Notes: a model not told the origin generated them from the sequence alone. DNA of 64,000 bases from JBEIGE01 sp040382055 (GCA_040382055.1 JBEIGE010000006.1:1-64000), one strand, 5' to 3'; shown: positions 1 to 7,267, numbered from the stretch's first letter. Numbers and translations are program-made.

Positions 1-133
1 ACTGGGTGAAGGTTGTGAAATAAGTTTAAGTTGACGCTACTCGATTTATGGCGTCTGTGGATTGTGTTTGAGGCCGAGTAACGGCTTTTGCCCGGTTCTT
101 TTCAGGACTGGTTTATTGTTTTAGGAGAGTGAA

Positions 134-247
134 ATGAGAGTTTCGGCTTCGGTCAAAAAAATTTGCCGTAACTGCAAAGTTATCCGCCGTAAAGGCGTCG
201 TTCGTGTGATCTGTACAGATCCACGCCACAAGCAGCGTCAGGGCTGA
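134..247 (+). CDS. rpmJ: 50S ribosomal protein L36 (bL36)
   Basis: A 37-residue protein, read directly from the DNA, that starts MRVSASVKKICRNC and ends HKQRQG. It belongs to the large ribosomal subunit, where L36 helps stabilise 23S rRNA. Cys11, Cys14, Cys27 and His32 form the complete zinc-ribbon set, so this is the zinc-binding (C+) form of L36. A ribosome-binding site (AGGAG) lies 8 bases before the ATG. It sits directly upstream of rpsM, the usual junction of the spc and alpha operons. Identification is secure because length and sequence match the family end to end. Confidence 0.97.
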   Translation: MRVSASVKKICRNCKVIRRKGVVRVICTDPRHKQRQG

Positions 248-271
248 TCGTAAGAGTTATAGAGGACGAAA

Positions 272-637
272 ATGGCACGTATCGCAGGCATCAACATTCC
301 GCCGCACCAACACGCTGAAATTGGCTTGACAGCCATTTTTGGAATTGGTCGCACTCGCGCACGCAAAATCTGTGTGGCGTGTGACATCGCTTTTTCCAAG
401 AAGATCAAAGACTTGACCGATGGTGACCTGGAAAAAATTCGCGATCAGATCGCAAACATCACGATTGAAGGTGACCTGCGTCGTGAAACGACAATGAACA
501 TCAAGCGTTTGATGGATATTGGATGTTACCGAGGCTTTCGCCATCGCCGTGGCTTGCCCATGCGTGGTCAGCGTACACGTACCAACGCGCGCACGCGAAA
601 AGGTCCGCGCAAGGCAGCGCAATCATTGAAAAAATAA
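272..637 (+). CDS. rpsM: 30S ribosomal protein S13 (uS13)
   Basis: A 121-residue small-subunit head protein that contacts the P-site tRNA and the 50S subunit. It shows the N-terminal MARIAGINIP signature and the basic tail GQRTRTNARTRKGPRK at about residues 98-113, both typical of S13. A GAGGA ribosome-binding site precedes the ATG. It follows rpmJ by 24 bases and precedes rpsK by 19 bases, the standard alpha-operon order. Length is as expected (usually 118-122). Nothing is unusual in the protein. Confidence 0.98.
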   Translation: MARIAGINIPPHQHAEIGLTAIFGIGRTRARKICVACDIAFSKKIKDLTDGDLEKIRDQIANITIEGDLRRETTMNIKRLMDIGCYRGFRHRRGLPMRGQRTRTNARTRKGPRKAAQSLKK

Positions 638-656
638 CCGGCACTGAAAGAATATT

Positions 657-1061
657 ATGGCCAAGGCTCCTGCTAATAACGCTTCTCAGCGCGTTCGCAA
701 AAAAGTTCGCAAAAATGTTGCAGACGGTGTGGCTCACGTTCACGCGTCTTTTAACAACACCATCATCACGATTACCGACCGTCAGGGTAACGCCCTGTCG
801 TGGGCCTCGTCAGGTGGACAAGGTTTCAAAGGTTCACGTAAGTCAACTCCATTTGCGGCTCAGGTCGCATCTGAGGTGGCAGGGCGTGCAGCCATTGAAC
901 AGGGCATCAAGAACCTCGATGTTGAGATCAAGGGCCCAGGCCCCGGCCGTGAGTCTTCGGTTCGTGCCCTCGCAGCTCTGGGAATTCGCATCAACATGAT
1001 TGCGGATGTTACCCCTGTGCCGCATAACGGCTGCCGCCCTCAGAAGCGTCGCCGCATCTAA
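657..1061 (+). CDS. rpsK: 30S ribosomal protein S11 (uS11)
   Basis: A 134-residue platform protein of the 30S subunit, near the Shine-Dalgarno/anti-Shine-Dalgarno site. The core contains HVHASFNNTIITITD and the C-terminal PHNGCRPQKRRRI tail diagnostic of S11. The ATG follows an AAAGAA purine stretch. It lies between rpsM and rpsD in the alpha operon. The 113-base gap downstream of it holds two hairpins (see the separate entries), one of them terminator-like, which is larger and more structured than the other gaps in this operon. Confidence 0.98.
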   Translation: MAKAPANNASQRVRKKVRKNVADGVAHVHASFNNTIITITDRQGNALSWASSGGQGFKGSRKSTPFAAQVASEVAGRAAIEQGIKNLDVEIKGPGPGRESSVRALAALGIRINMIADVTPVPHNGCRPQKRRRI

Positions 1062-1063
1062 CG

Positions 1064-1098
1064 GGTGTTAGGCTTGTTTGCAAGCCGACACCTTTTTT
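1064..1098 (+). terminator. Terminator-like hairpin between rpsK and rpsD
   Basis: GGTGT (1064-1068) and GGCTTG (1071-1076) pair with CAAGCC (1081-1086) and ACACC (1088-1092) around a TTTG loop, and six T residues follow directly (1093-1098). This is the form of an intrinsic terminator or attenuator, yet rpsD, rpoA and rplQ lie downstream. It may act by partial termination, or there may be a separate promoter for rpsD-rpoA-rplQ. Seen by eye; no folding energy was computed. Confidence 0.7.
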
Positions 1099-1110
1099 AT
1101 AAAGCCCACC

Positions 1111-1133
1111 GCTACCTGCACTTTGCAGGTAGC
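1111..1133 (+). promoter_or_regulatory. Perfect 10-bp hairpin in the rpsD leader
   Basis: GCTACCTGCA (1111-1120) pairs without mismatch with TGCAGGTAGC (1124-1133) across a three-base CTT loop. It begins 13 bases after the T-run of the preceding terminator-like hairpin and ends 41 bases before the GTG start of rpsD. Ribosomal protein S4 is the known translational repressor of the alpha operon in Escherichia coli, where it binds the rpsM leader. Whether this hairpin has a comparable role at rpsD is only a possibility. Confidence 0.55.
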
Positions 1134-1174
1134 TCCCGCAAGAAATTACGGCAGATGACATAAAGGAAGTTCAA

Positions 1175-1798
1175 GTGGCACGTTACCTCGGCCCCAAGGC
1201 CAAACTATCACGCCGTGAAGGCACCGATCTGTTCCTCAAGAGTGCACGGCGCTCGATAAGCGACAAGGCTAAATTTGATTCCAAGCCCGGTCAGCATGGT
1301 CGCACTTCGGGCGCCCGTACCTCGGACTTTGGTCTGCAGTTGCGCGAAAAGCAGAAGGTTAAACGCATGTATGGCGTGCTGGAGCGCCAGTTTCGCCGTT
1401 ATTTTGCGGAGGCTGATCGTCGCAAGGGAAACACTGGCGCCAACCTGTTGTTCATACTTGAATCTCGTCTGGACAACGTGGTTTACCGTATGGGCTTTGG
1501 ATCTACCCGTGCCGAAGCGCGTCAGTTGGTCTCTCACAAAGCGATCACGGTTAACGGAAGCTCGGTGAATATTCCTTCTTACATGGTCAAAACCGGCGAT
1601 GTAATCTCGGTCCGTGACAAATCTAAGAAACAGAACCGTATTGTTGAAGCATTGCAGTTAGCCCAGCAGGTCGGAATGCCGGCCTGGGTTGAGGTGAGCA
1701 TTGACAAGGCAGAAGGTACCTTCAAGAAAGTACCTGATCGCGATGAGTTTGCAGCCGACATCAACGAATCATTGATCGTCGAGTTGTACTCACGTTAA
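1175..1798 (+). CDS. rpsD: 30S ribosomal protein S4 (uS4)
   Basis: A 207-residue primary 16S rRNA-binding protein that nucleates 30S assembly and in many bacteria represses its own operon. The start is GTG, after an AAGGAAG ribosome-binding site. The N-terminus MARYLGPKAKLSRREG and the S4 RNA-binding domain at about residues 95-160 (ESRLDNVVYRMGF, AITVNG) are clear. The N-terminal zinc-binding cysteines found in some S4 proteins are absent, so this is the zinc-free (C-) form. It sits between rpsK and rpoA, preceded by two hairpins. Confidence 0.98.
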   Translation: MARYLGPKAKLSRREGTDLFLKSARRSISDKAKFDSKPGQHGRTSGARTSDFGLQLREKQKVKRMYGVLERQFRRYFAEADRRKGNTGANLLFILESRLDNVVYRMGFGSTRAEARQLVSHKAITVNGSSVNIPSYMVKTGDVISVRDKSKKQNRIVEALQLAQQVGMPAWVEVSIDKAEGTFKKVPDRDEFAADINESLIVELYSR

Positions 1799-1817
1799 AC
1801 CATTTTTTGAATCCGTC

Positions 1818-1845
1818 CCTGGCTCGCAAACCATTGCGAACCAGG
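1818..1845 (+). promoter_or_regulatory. Hairpin between rpsD and rpoA
   Basis: CCTGG and TCGCAA pair with TTGCGA and CCAGG around an ACCA loop, with a single C/A mismatch. No T-run follows, so it does not look like a terminator. It lies in the 101-base rpsD-rpoA gap, 54 bases before the rpoA start. It could be an RNA-processing or stability element. The function is unknown. Confidence 0.45.
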
Positions 1846-1899
1846 CACTTCACCAGCCTTACCGGTGTAACGAGCCGGGGGTATTGACAGGAAGTCTGA

Positions 1900-2889
1900 A
1901 TGCAAACAAATCTGCTAAAGCCAAAATCTATCAGCGTTGAGCAAATCGGCTTGAATCGCGCAAAAGTTTCATTGGAACCGTTCGAGCGTGGATACGGACA
2001 TACGCTGGGTAATGCGCTTCGCCGTGTTTTATTGTCGTCCATGCCAGGCTACGCAGCCACAGAAGTAACTATTGCCGGTGTTTTGCATGAGTACTCATCG
2101 ATTGACGGCATTCAGGAAGACGTCGTTAACATTTTGCTCAATCTCAAAGGCGTTGTTTTTAAACTTCACAATCGCGATGAAGTCACATTAAGCCTGCGTA
2201 AAGATGGTGAAGGTGTTGTAACAGCCGGTGATATTCAAACACCGCATGATGTTGAAATCATCAACCCCGATCATCTAATTGCAACACTGTCTCACGGCGG
2301 TAAGCTTGACATGCAGATCAAGGTCGAAAAGGGACGTGGCTATGTGCCTGGAACCATGCGTCGCCATGGTGATGAGTCCACAAAATCTATCGGACGCATT
2401 GTTTTGGATGCTTCGTTTGCTCCGGTCAAGCGTGTCAGCTACACGGTTGAAAGTGCCCGGGTGGAGCAGCGTACCGACCTCGACAAGCTGGTTGTTGAGA
2501 TTGAGACCAATGGCGCTATTTCGGCAGAAGAAGCCGTTCGTGCATCAGCAAAAATTCTGGTTGAACAATTGGCTGTTTTTGCGCAACTCGAAGGAGCTGC
2601 TGGCGTGTTCGATGAGCCTGCACGTGCTGCCGTGAACAACAACATTGACCCGATTCTTCTGCGTCCGGTCGATGAGCTTGAGTTGACGGTTCGCTCTGCA
2701 AACTGCCTGAAAGCTGAAAATATTTACTACATCGGTGATTTGATTCAGCGTTCTGAAAATGAGCTGCTAAAAACACCGAACTTGGGTCGGAAGTCACTCA
2801 ATGAGATCAAGGAAGTACTCGCATCTCGTGGCCTGACATTGGGAATGAAGCTAGAGGGTTGGCCACCTGCAGCGTTAGAGAAGCGCTGA
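1900..2889 (+). CDS. rpoA: DNA-directed RNA polymerase subunit alpha
   Basis: A 329-residue alpha subunit; two copies form the assembly platform for beta and beta-prime. The N-terminal domain (about 1-235) contains the conserved GHTLGNALRRVLLSSMPG stretch. After a flexible linker, the C-terminal domain (about 250-325) carries VRSANCLKAENI and the helix-hairpin-helix region LGRKSLNEIKE, which binds UP-element DNA and activators. Length matches the family. It is the fourth gene of the alpha operon and is followed by rplQ after 92 bases. Confidence 0.98.
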   Translation: MQTNLLKPKSISVEQIGLNRAKVSLEPFERGYGHTLGNALRRVLLSSMPGYAATEVTIAGVLHEYSSIDGIQEDVVNILLNLKGVVFKLHNRDEVTLSLRKDGEGVVTAGDIQTPHDVEIINPDHLIATLSHGGKLDMQIKVEKGRGYVPGTMRRHGDESTKSIGRIVLDASFAPVKRVSYTVESARVEQRTDLDKLVVEIETNGAISAEEAVRASAKILVEQLAVFAQLEGAAGVFDEPARAAVNNNIDPILLRPVDELELTVRSANCLKAENIYYIGDLIQRSENELLKTPNLGRKSLNEIKEVLASRGLTLGMKLEGWPPAALEKR

Positions 2890-2981
2890 TATAGGCTTAA
2901 AAATCCAATGGATCTCGATTGAGGTCTATTGTCACGGTCAGTACCTGATACGGCTGACCCGTTTAAAAAAAGGAAATCAAA

Positions 2982-3383
2982 ATGCGTCACGGACACGGAC
3001 TGAGAAAACTCAATCGGACTAGCGAGCACAGGCTTGCCATGCTTCGCAACATGATGAACTCATTGATTGAACATGAGGTCATTAAAACCACTGTTCCCAA
3101 AGCCAAGGAACTGCGTCGCGTGGTCGAGCCCATGATCACTTTGGCCAAGGTTGCAACGGTTGCAAATCGCCGTTTGGCATTTAACCGTTTGCGTGACCGC
3201 GACAGCGTGACCAAACTTTTCAATGATCTTGGTCCACGCTTCAAGGCTCGCCCAGGTGGATACACGCGTATCTTGAAAATGGGTTTTCGCGTGGGTGACA
3301 ACGCACCCATGGCGTTGGTTGAGTTGGTCGATCGTCCGGCAGCAACTGATGCCAATCTAGATCAGCCTGCAAAGGTTGATTGA
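2982..3383 (+). CDS. rplQ: 50S ribosomal protein L17 (bL17)
   Basis: A 133-residue large-subunit protein near the exit-tunnel opening. The N-terminus MRHGHGLRKLNRTSEHRLAM is diagnostic of L17, as is GGYTRILKMG with its following valine-rich strand at about residues 90-112. AGGAAA precedes the ATG. It is the last protein gene of the alpha operon. The initiator tRNA begins only 18 bases after its stop codon, and the only strong terminator seen here lies beyond the tRNA, so the two may be cotranscribed. Confidence 0.98.
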   Translation: MRHGHGLRKLNRTSEHRLAMLRNMMNSLIEHEVIKTTVPKAKELRRVVEPMITLAKVATVANRRLAFNRLRDRDSVTKLFNDLGPRFKARPGGYTRILKMGFRVGDNAPMALVELVDRPAATDANLDQPAKVD

Positions 3384-3401
3384 GCTACAATATACGCTTA
3401 C

Positions 3402-3478
<77 letters not shown>

Positions 3479-3504
3479 ACAAAATAGCGGTATTCCACTA
3501 CAGT

Positions 3505-3531
3505 AAAGGCTCACTTCGGTGAGTCTTTTTT
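3505..3531 (+). terminator. Intrinsic terminator after tRNA-fMet
   Basis: GGCTCAC (3508-3514) pairs with GTGAGTC (3519-3525) around a TTCG tetraloop. The stem is followed by six T and preceded by AAA that can extend it. The form is that of a classical rho-independent terminator, 27 bases after the tRNA CCA end, closing the alpha operon/tRNA transcript. Confidence 0.9.
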
Positions 3532-3573
3532 GTTTTGTGCCCACGGCGTGCCCATTTTGTGCCGATGCCGTGC

Positions 3574-3615
3574 TGCGCTGCCTCCCTGAAATAGCCACAT
3601 GACGATCTGGAGTCC
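3574..3615 (+). repeat. Left terminal inverted repeat of the IS3-family relic
   Basis: Begins TGCGCTGCC and ends GAGTCC. It matches the reverse complement of 4544-4584 with scattered substitutions and one length difference. The 5'-TG...CA-3' ends are typical of IS3-family elements. Confidence 0.75.
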
Positions 3616-3641
3616 AATAACCCCTGAGAGGAAATTGGACT

Positions 3642-3902
3642 ATGAGGAAGCGATTTACGGAAGAATAGATCATTGGATTTCTGCGAGAAGCCGATGCTGG
3701 TTTGTCAGTGAAAGAGCTGTGTCGAAAGCACGGTTTCAGCGAACCCGGCTACTACGCCTGGAAGGCCAAGTTCGGCGGCATGAATGTGTCGGACGCCCAG
3801 CGGCTCAAAGGCTTGGAGGCGGAGAATGCCAAGCTAAAGAAGCTGCTGGCCAACTCCATGCTGGAGATCGATGCGATGCGCAAGGTACTGCGGGGAAAGT
3901 AG
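3642..3902 (+). pseudogene. IS3-family transposase OrfA, interrupted by a nonsense codon
   Basis: Reading from ATG 3642 gives MRKRFTEE, then a TAG at 3666-3668 where relatives have Gln (CAG to TAG). The same frame then resumes IIGFLREADAG and continues to the TAG at 3900-3902. The remainder keeps the helix-turn-helix region (VKELCRKHGFSEPGYYAWK) and the leucine-zipper-like segment LEAENAKLKKLLA. Normally OrfA binds the element ends and is fused to OrfB by programmed frameshifting. Here the early stop makes it non-functional. Confidence 0.85.
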
Positions 3903-4560
3903 TGGCCGTGGCGGCCAGACGCCAATGCGTGCGGCAGTTGCAGGATATTGGCTCGAGCGAACGCCAAGCCTGTCGCCTAGTTGGGATCAGTACCGTCGCC
4001 ACGGCTACCGCATGCTGCACAACCGGCTGAGAAATGACGGTTGGGCCATCAACATCAAACGCACCTATCGGCTTTACTGCGAGGAAGGCCTGACGGTACG
4101 CAAGCGTCGGCGCAAGAAGCTGGCGACGCCCGAACGTCAGCCGCTCACGCGCCCAGAACAACCCAACGAGGTATGAAGCATGGACTTTGTATTTGACGGC
4201 TTGCCCAAGGTCATTCGGACAGATAACGGCCCGGAATTCGCTGGGCGCACGATGCAGAACTGGGCAGCAAAGAACAAGGTGGGGCTGCGATTCATCCAGC
4301 CTGGCGAGCCGGTGCAAAACGCTTACATCGAAAGCTTCAATAGCCGCTTTCGCGATGAATGTCTGTCACAGCATTGGTTTGCCAGCCTGAGGCACATGCG
4401 CTCGATTATTGGCAACTGACTACATGACTACAACCACTACCGCCCGCACAGCACGTCGGGGTATATGCCACCGGCCAAATTCGCCGTTCAATGCCGCCAG
4501 CGCGCTGTGGCGGCATTGAACAAGGTAATACGATTGCAACCCCGGACTCTGAATCACCGT
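3866..4560 (+). pseudogene. IS3-family transposase OrfB (DDE integrase), multiply broken
   Basis: The start of OrfB (ARRQCVRQLQDIGSSERQACRLVGIS) is in one frame up to about 3988; the text then jumps to another frame at YRRHGYRMLHNRLR, which implies a deletion with a frameshift. A TGA at 4174-4176 replaces the Trp expected before SMDFVFD. That first-Asp strand is then joined almost directly to PKVIRTDNGPEF, so the segment between the first and second catalytic Asp is deleted. A further TGA at 4417-4419 replaces a Trp before DYNHYRPHS. The third acidic residue (YIESFNSRFRDE) is still visible. The 3' end is approximate. Confidence 0.85.
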
Positions 4561-4584
4561 GTTGCTAAATCTGGGGGCAGCGCA
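4544..4584 (-). repeat. Right terminal inverted repeat of the IS3-family relic
   Basis: Ends ...GGGGGCAGCGCA at 4584. Its reverse complement aligns with 3574-3615, and it marks the right boundary of the element. Confidence 0.75.
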
Positions 4585-4597
4585 GGAGTGCTATTTT

Positions 4598-4822
4598 TCA
4601 AAGTTTCAATACCTTGCGTATCCGTGCAATCGTTACTTCCACTGGAGCCGTCGTGGCTACGTCAAGACCGATCTGACGAGCTATGTCGTTCACCCGCGCA
4701 GCATTCAGGGGCAGTCCTCCTACGTCAATCGCCTTGATTAGCCGCTTGGCCTGATCTCGAGGCGTAAGCGGTTTGTTTTTATCCTTGAGGAGAAAAGTAA
4801 GTTTTTTCCAAAGTGCTTGCAT
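4598..4822 (-). CDS. Small hypothetical protein (74 aa)
   Basis: From the ATG at 4822 the product is 74 residues, basic at the N-terminus (MQALWKKLTFLLKDKNK). It ends in a region rich in Ala, Val and Ile with the motif LNAARVNDIARQIGLDV, which could be a helix-turn-helix-like segment. The open frame extends further upstream, but only through the tail of the phosphatase gene, so the short form is preferred. It lies 16 bases downstream of the phosphatase on the same strand and may be cotranscribed with it. It ends 14 bases from the IS relic. I do not recognise the family. It is called real because the frame and composition look coding. Confidence 0.55.
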   Translation of the reverse strand: MQALWKKLTFLLKDKNKPLTPRDQAKRLIKAIDVGGLPLNAARVNDIARQIGLDVATTAPVEVTIARIRKVLKL

Positions 4823-4838
4823 GGTTAGGGCGCATTTG

Positions 4839-5327
4839 TTATGACGGCGTAGCAACTGCCCGACGTACATGTCGCAGCAAGCCTTCACATGCATCCTCCA
4901 CCAGGTCCAGAACATTATCAAACCCTGATGCACCGCCGTAATAAGGGTCTGGCACTACAGGCGCATGACTTGACAAACAAAACTCCGTGAGCCTTCGGAC
5001 CTTGGGCCGGTGCTGTGGCGGGCATACGTTTTCCACCAGTGCCAAGTTATCCCAATCCATCACCAGAATCAAATCGTGCCGGTCAAAGTCTTCATCGGTG
5101 ATTTGCCGAGCCCTGAGGTCGGACAGGTCATAGCCGCGCTGCTTGGCATGAGACTGAGAACGCTCATCCGGCGGGCTGCCTGGGTGGTAGTTATGGGTGC
5201 CTGCCGAATCCATATCAACAAGATGCTCTAGCCCCTGTTCCCTTACTTTGTGGCGGAGCACGCCGTGCGCTGTAGGGCTGCGACAGATATTGCCCATGCA
5301 GACAAACATGACAGATTGCTTTTTCAT
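4839..5327 (-). CDS. Low-molecular-weight protein tyrosine phosphatase
   Basis: About 162 residues from the ATG at 5327; an in-frame TTG nine bases upstream is less likely. The cysteine phosphatase loop CMGNICRS (C-x5-R-S) lies within the first 20 residues and the general-acid motif DPYYGG within the last 45, the diagnostic pair of the arsC-like LMW-PTP fold. The enzyme removes phosphate from protein tyrosine; bacterial members often partner with tyrosine kinases of polysaccharide export, but no such gene is nearby. The start is five bases after the stop of the HNH gene, so the two are likely cotranscribed. Confidence 0.92.
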   Translation of the reverse strand: MKKQSVMFVCMGNICRSPTAHGVLRHKVREQGLEHLVDMDSAGTHNYHPGSPPDERSQSHAKQRGYDLSDLRARQITDEDFDRHDLILVMDWDNLALVENVCPPQHRPKVRRLTEFCLSSHAPVVPDPYYGGASGFDNVLDLVEDACEGLLRHVRRAVATPS

Positions 5328-5332
5328 ATGGA

Positions 5333-5671
5333 TCAAGAGGATTTAATACGTTGGCTTTTGCGGGTTCGTTCCATGAAGTCGTCAGGCTTGGTTTTCACCC
5401 ATGCTACAAAAAGTGCAATATCAGGATGCGTCAATAAAGCCTCGACCGAGTTGAATTGTCTTGCCAATTCTGTCTCAGTGAACAAGGCGTGAATTTGTCT
5501 GTGGCATATCCGGTGCAGGTACTCGGTCTGTCTTCCGCCTTTGGACTTGGGCACCAGGTGGTGAGCATCACGCTGGCCGTCGGGTATCTCCCGTTCACAC
5601 AAGGGGCAAACCAGAACCGACTGAATCACAGGTATCCGTTCCTGTTGCAATAAGCGCCTGATGCGACCCAT
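5333..5671 (-). CDS. HNH endonuclease-domain protein
   Basis: A 112-residue protein with CPLC at 22-25, then AHHLVPKSKGG at 36-46 and LHRICHRQIHA at 52-62: the paired Cys and His residues of an HNH zinc-and-metal nuclease fold (HHL..., C56, H57, H61). The remaining 50 residues are unassigned. Small single-domain HNH proteins of this type are common and mostly uncharacterised. It is the first gene of a short minus-strand group with the phosphatase. No phage genes adjoin it. The domain call is firm; the biological role is unknown. Confidence 0.85.
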   Translation of the reverse strand: MGRIRRLLQQERIPVIQSVLVCPLCEREIPDGQRDAHHLVPKSKGGRQTEYLHRICHRQIHALFTETELARQFNSVEALLTHPDIALFVAWVKTKPDDFMERTRKSQRIKSS

Positions 5672-5695
5672 GGCTGAAGATTGACCCTTTGATAC

Positions 5696-5806
5696 TCAGA
5701 TCGTTCGCTTCAGCTCAGCAGGATACAGCCGTATGAGGGGATGGTCATCGGCGTTGATGGTCAGCATGCGCTCTTGGTCTTTAATGGCTTCGTAGTGGCT
5801 GGACAT
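5696..5806 (-). pseudogene. Possible remnant of an SRAP (YedK-like) gene
   Basis: A 36-codon frame starts MSSHYEAIKDQERML and contains LIRLYP. This recalls the N-terminus of SOS-response-associated peptidases (MC-x-HYE...RL), but with Ser where the catalytic Cys2 should be, and the rest of the domain is missing. It is divergent from the LexA-controlled umuD operon, where an SRAP gene would be at home. The resemblance is short and from memory. It could equally be a chance frame or a small unknown gene. Confidence 0.3.
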
Positions 5807-5828
5807 AACTCAAGATGGTAGCGTCGAA

Positions 5829-5874
5829 TAGACAGTCAAAATAACCAAGCTATATACTGTGTTAATGTACAGTA
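5829..5874 (+). promoter_or_regulatory. SOS promoter with LexA box for umuD-cho-umuC
   Basis: TACTGT (5855-5860), eight bases, then ACAGTA (5869-5874) is a near-ideal LexA box (CTGT-N8-ACAG). It overlaps a -10 hexamer TATACT (5853-5858), with TAGACA (5829-5834) as -35 and an 18-base spacer. LexA binding would block polymerase directly. The predicted transcript start (about 5865) coincides with the first ATG of umuD. Confidence 0.88.
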
Positions 5875-6305
5875 TTGTGACTCCTCCCATCCCCGTCGCC
5901 TTGAGGCAAGTCCCGCTGTGGCTGCCCGAGCTGCTGGGTCACGTTCAGGCTGGGTTTCCTTCCCCCGCTGAAGACTTGGGTGAGAGTGATATTGATCTGG
6001 TCAAGCAGCTCATTACCCATCCCCAGGCCACCTACCTGCTGCGGGCCAGAGGCACCTCCATGATCGAGGCTGGTATTTTTGACAACGATATTCTGATTGT
6101 GAACAAGGCACTCAAGCCCAGGCACCAGGATGTGGTGGTTGCTGTGGTAGACGGGGAATTTACCGTCAAACACCTTTATCAGCGAGCAGGGCAAATCAAG
6201 CTCAAGGCTGCAAACAGAACCTTCCCTGACATCACGCCCAAAGACGGACAGACCATAGAGGTCTGGGGGGTGGTGACCAGCACCATCAAGCAGTTTCGGT
6301 ATTAA
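5865..6305 (+). CDS. umuD: UmuD-like DNA polymerase V accessory protein (S24 peptidase)
   Basis: From ATG 5865 the protein has about 146 residues. It carries the self-cleavage site Ala29-Gly30 in QAGFPSPAED, the nucleophile Ser65 in GTSM and the general base Lys102 in FTVKHL. These positions are shifted by five from those of E. coli UmuD, with Ala instead of Cys at the scissile bond. RecA filaments would trigger cleavage to UmuD', which joins UmuC in translesion synthesis. The start is uncertain: ATG 5865 lies inside the LexA box and would give a leaderless message, while GTG 5877 is the next candidate. The stop is followed almost directly by cho. Confidence 0.93.
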   Translation: MYSIVTPPIPVALRQVPLWLPELLGHVQAGFPSPAEDLGESDIDLVKQLITHPQATYLLRARGTSMIEAGIFDNDILIVNKALKPRHQDVVVAVVDGEFTVKHLYQRAGQIKLKAANRTFPDITPKDGQTIEVWGVVTSTIKQFRY

Positions 6306-6330
6306 ATTGGCCACAAATCCCAGTCTGATC

Positions 6331-7218
6331 ATGTCCACGCGATCTTCCACCCGTTCTCCCACCCGTATCCGTACAGGCCGTCGAACCGAATTTGATGAAG
6401 CACGGGTGTATGAGTACCCCAGCCATCTGCGCGAAGCCATAGAAAACTTGCCCACCGAACCAGGGGTGTATGTGTTTCACGGTGAAGACGGCGATCTGCC
6501 TTTGTATATTGGCAAAAGCATCAACTTGAGACACCGCGTGATGTCACATCTGCGCACCGTAGAAGAAGCGCGGATGTTGCGTCAGACCCGGCGCATCAGT
6601 TTCATCCAAACGGTAGGTGAGATTGGCGCCTTGTTGTTAGAGGCCAGCATGATCAAAACCCAGCATCCCCTGTTCAATCAAAAGCTCAGACGCAGCCGCC
6701 AACTGTGCTCACTGCGTCTGGTGGGTAAACAGCCCGAGGTGGTTTATTCCAAAGATGCGAACTTTGCCACTGAGCCAGGTCTGTTTGGCTTGTTCGGCAG
6801 CTCCAGGTCAGCCCTGGAAGGTCTGCGAAGCCTGGCCGATCAGCACAAGCTGTGTTACGGCGCCCTGGGCCTGGAGAAAAACAAGGCAGGTCGTGCCTGC
6901 TTCAGGGCCATGATTGACCAATGTGCGGGGGTTTGCCATGGGCAAGAATCCGAAGAGAGTCACAGCAGCCGGCTTCTATCCAGCCTGGAGGGACTGCGCA
7001 TTGCCTGCTGGCCTTACCCGGGTGCCATTGCGCTGGTGGAACGCAGTGCGTCAGGCCAGCAGATGCACGTTATCCACAACTGGACTTACCTTGGCAGCGT
7101 GAGCGAAGCGGCCCAAGCCAAGGCGTTGACCACCCAAGCCCCGGGCTTTGATGCCGATGGCTACAAAATTCTATGCAAGCCCATTCTGGGTGGCAGCGCT
7201 GAGATTGTGCTGCTCTAG
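6331..7218 (+). CDS. cho: Excinuclease Cho (UvrC-like GIY-YIG endonuclease)
   Basis: 295 residues from ATG 6331, exactly the length typical of Cho; an in-frame TTG at 6307 would add eight residues. The GIY-YIG core shows GVYVFHG at 45-51, YIGKS at 59-63 and Arg67, with a Glu in LLLEASMIK further on. Unlike UvrC it lacks the second (RNase H-like) nuclease half. Cho makes the 3' incision in nucleotide excision repair at bulky lesions and is SOS-induced in E. coli. Here it is placed between umuD and umuC, under the same LexA box, so repair and bypass are co-induced. Confidence 0.93.
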   Translation: MSTRSSTRSPTRIRTGRRTEFDEARVYEYPSHLREAIENLPTEPGVYVFHGEDGDLPLYIGKSINLRHRVMSHLRTVEEARMLRQTRRISFIQTVGEIGALLLEASMIKTQHPLFNQKLRRSRQLCSLRLVGKQPEVVYSKDANFATEPGLFGLFGSSRSALEGLRSLADQHKLCYGALGLEKNKAGRACFRAMIDQCAGVCHGQESEESHSSRLLSSLEGLRIACWPYPGAIALVERSASGQQMHVIHNWTYLGSVSEAAQAKALTTQAPGFDADGYKILCKPILGGSAEIVLL

Positions 7219-7267
7219 CGTACATCAGGTACGCGCCAAACGCTGATCAAATGGGCTTTGACTGGAC

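Larger units (their letters stand above)
3574..4584 (+). mobile_element. Decayed IS3-family insertion sequence (IS407-group-like)
   Basis: An element of 1011 bases bounded by imperfect inverted repeats: the left end TGCGCTGCCTCC and the reverse complement of the right end, TGCGCTGCCCCC. The match continues, with gaps, to GAGTCC over about 41 bases. Inside are relics of orfA and orfB of an IS3-family transposase. Intact relatives are about 1.2 kb, which agrees with the internal deletions seen. The flanking four bases (GTGC on the left, GGAG on the right) differ, so no target duplication is visible. The element is inactive. Group assignment rests on remembered family features and is less certain than the family itself. 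Confidence 0.85.

Noticed and set aside
1..23. End of a preceding gene (secY or infA) at the window start
   Set aside because: Short frames end at 9 and 23, but neither tail resembles the C-terminus of SecY or IF-1 that I know, so no gene was assigned.
257..622. Long open frames antisense to rpsM and many other genes
   Set aside because: They are mirror frames of clear ribosomal or metabolic genes, lack ribosome-binding sites and show no recognisable protein features.
2936..2959. Hairpin GGTCAG...CTGACC between rpoA and rplQ
   Set aside because: Six base pairs with a 12-base loop and no T-run; too weak to call.
3570..4588. Target-site duplication around the IS relic
   Set aside because: The four bases on each side (GTGC and GGAG) do not match, and no longer duplication was found by eye.
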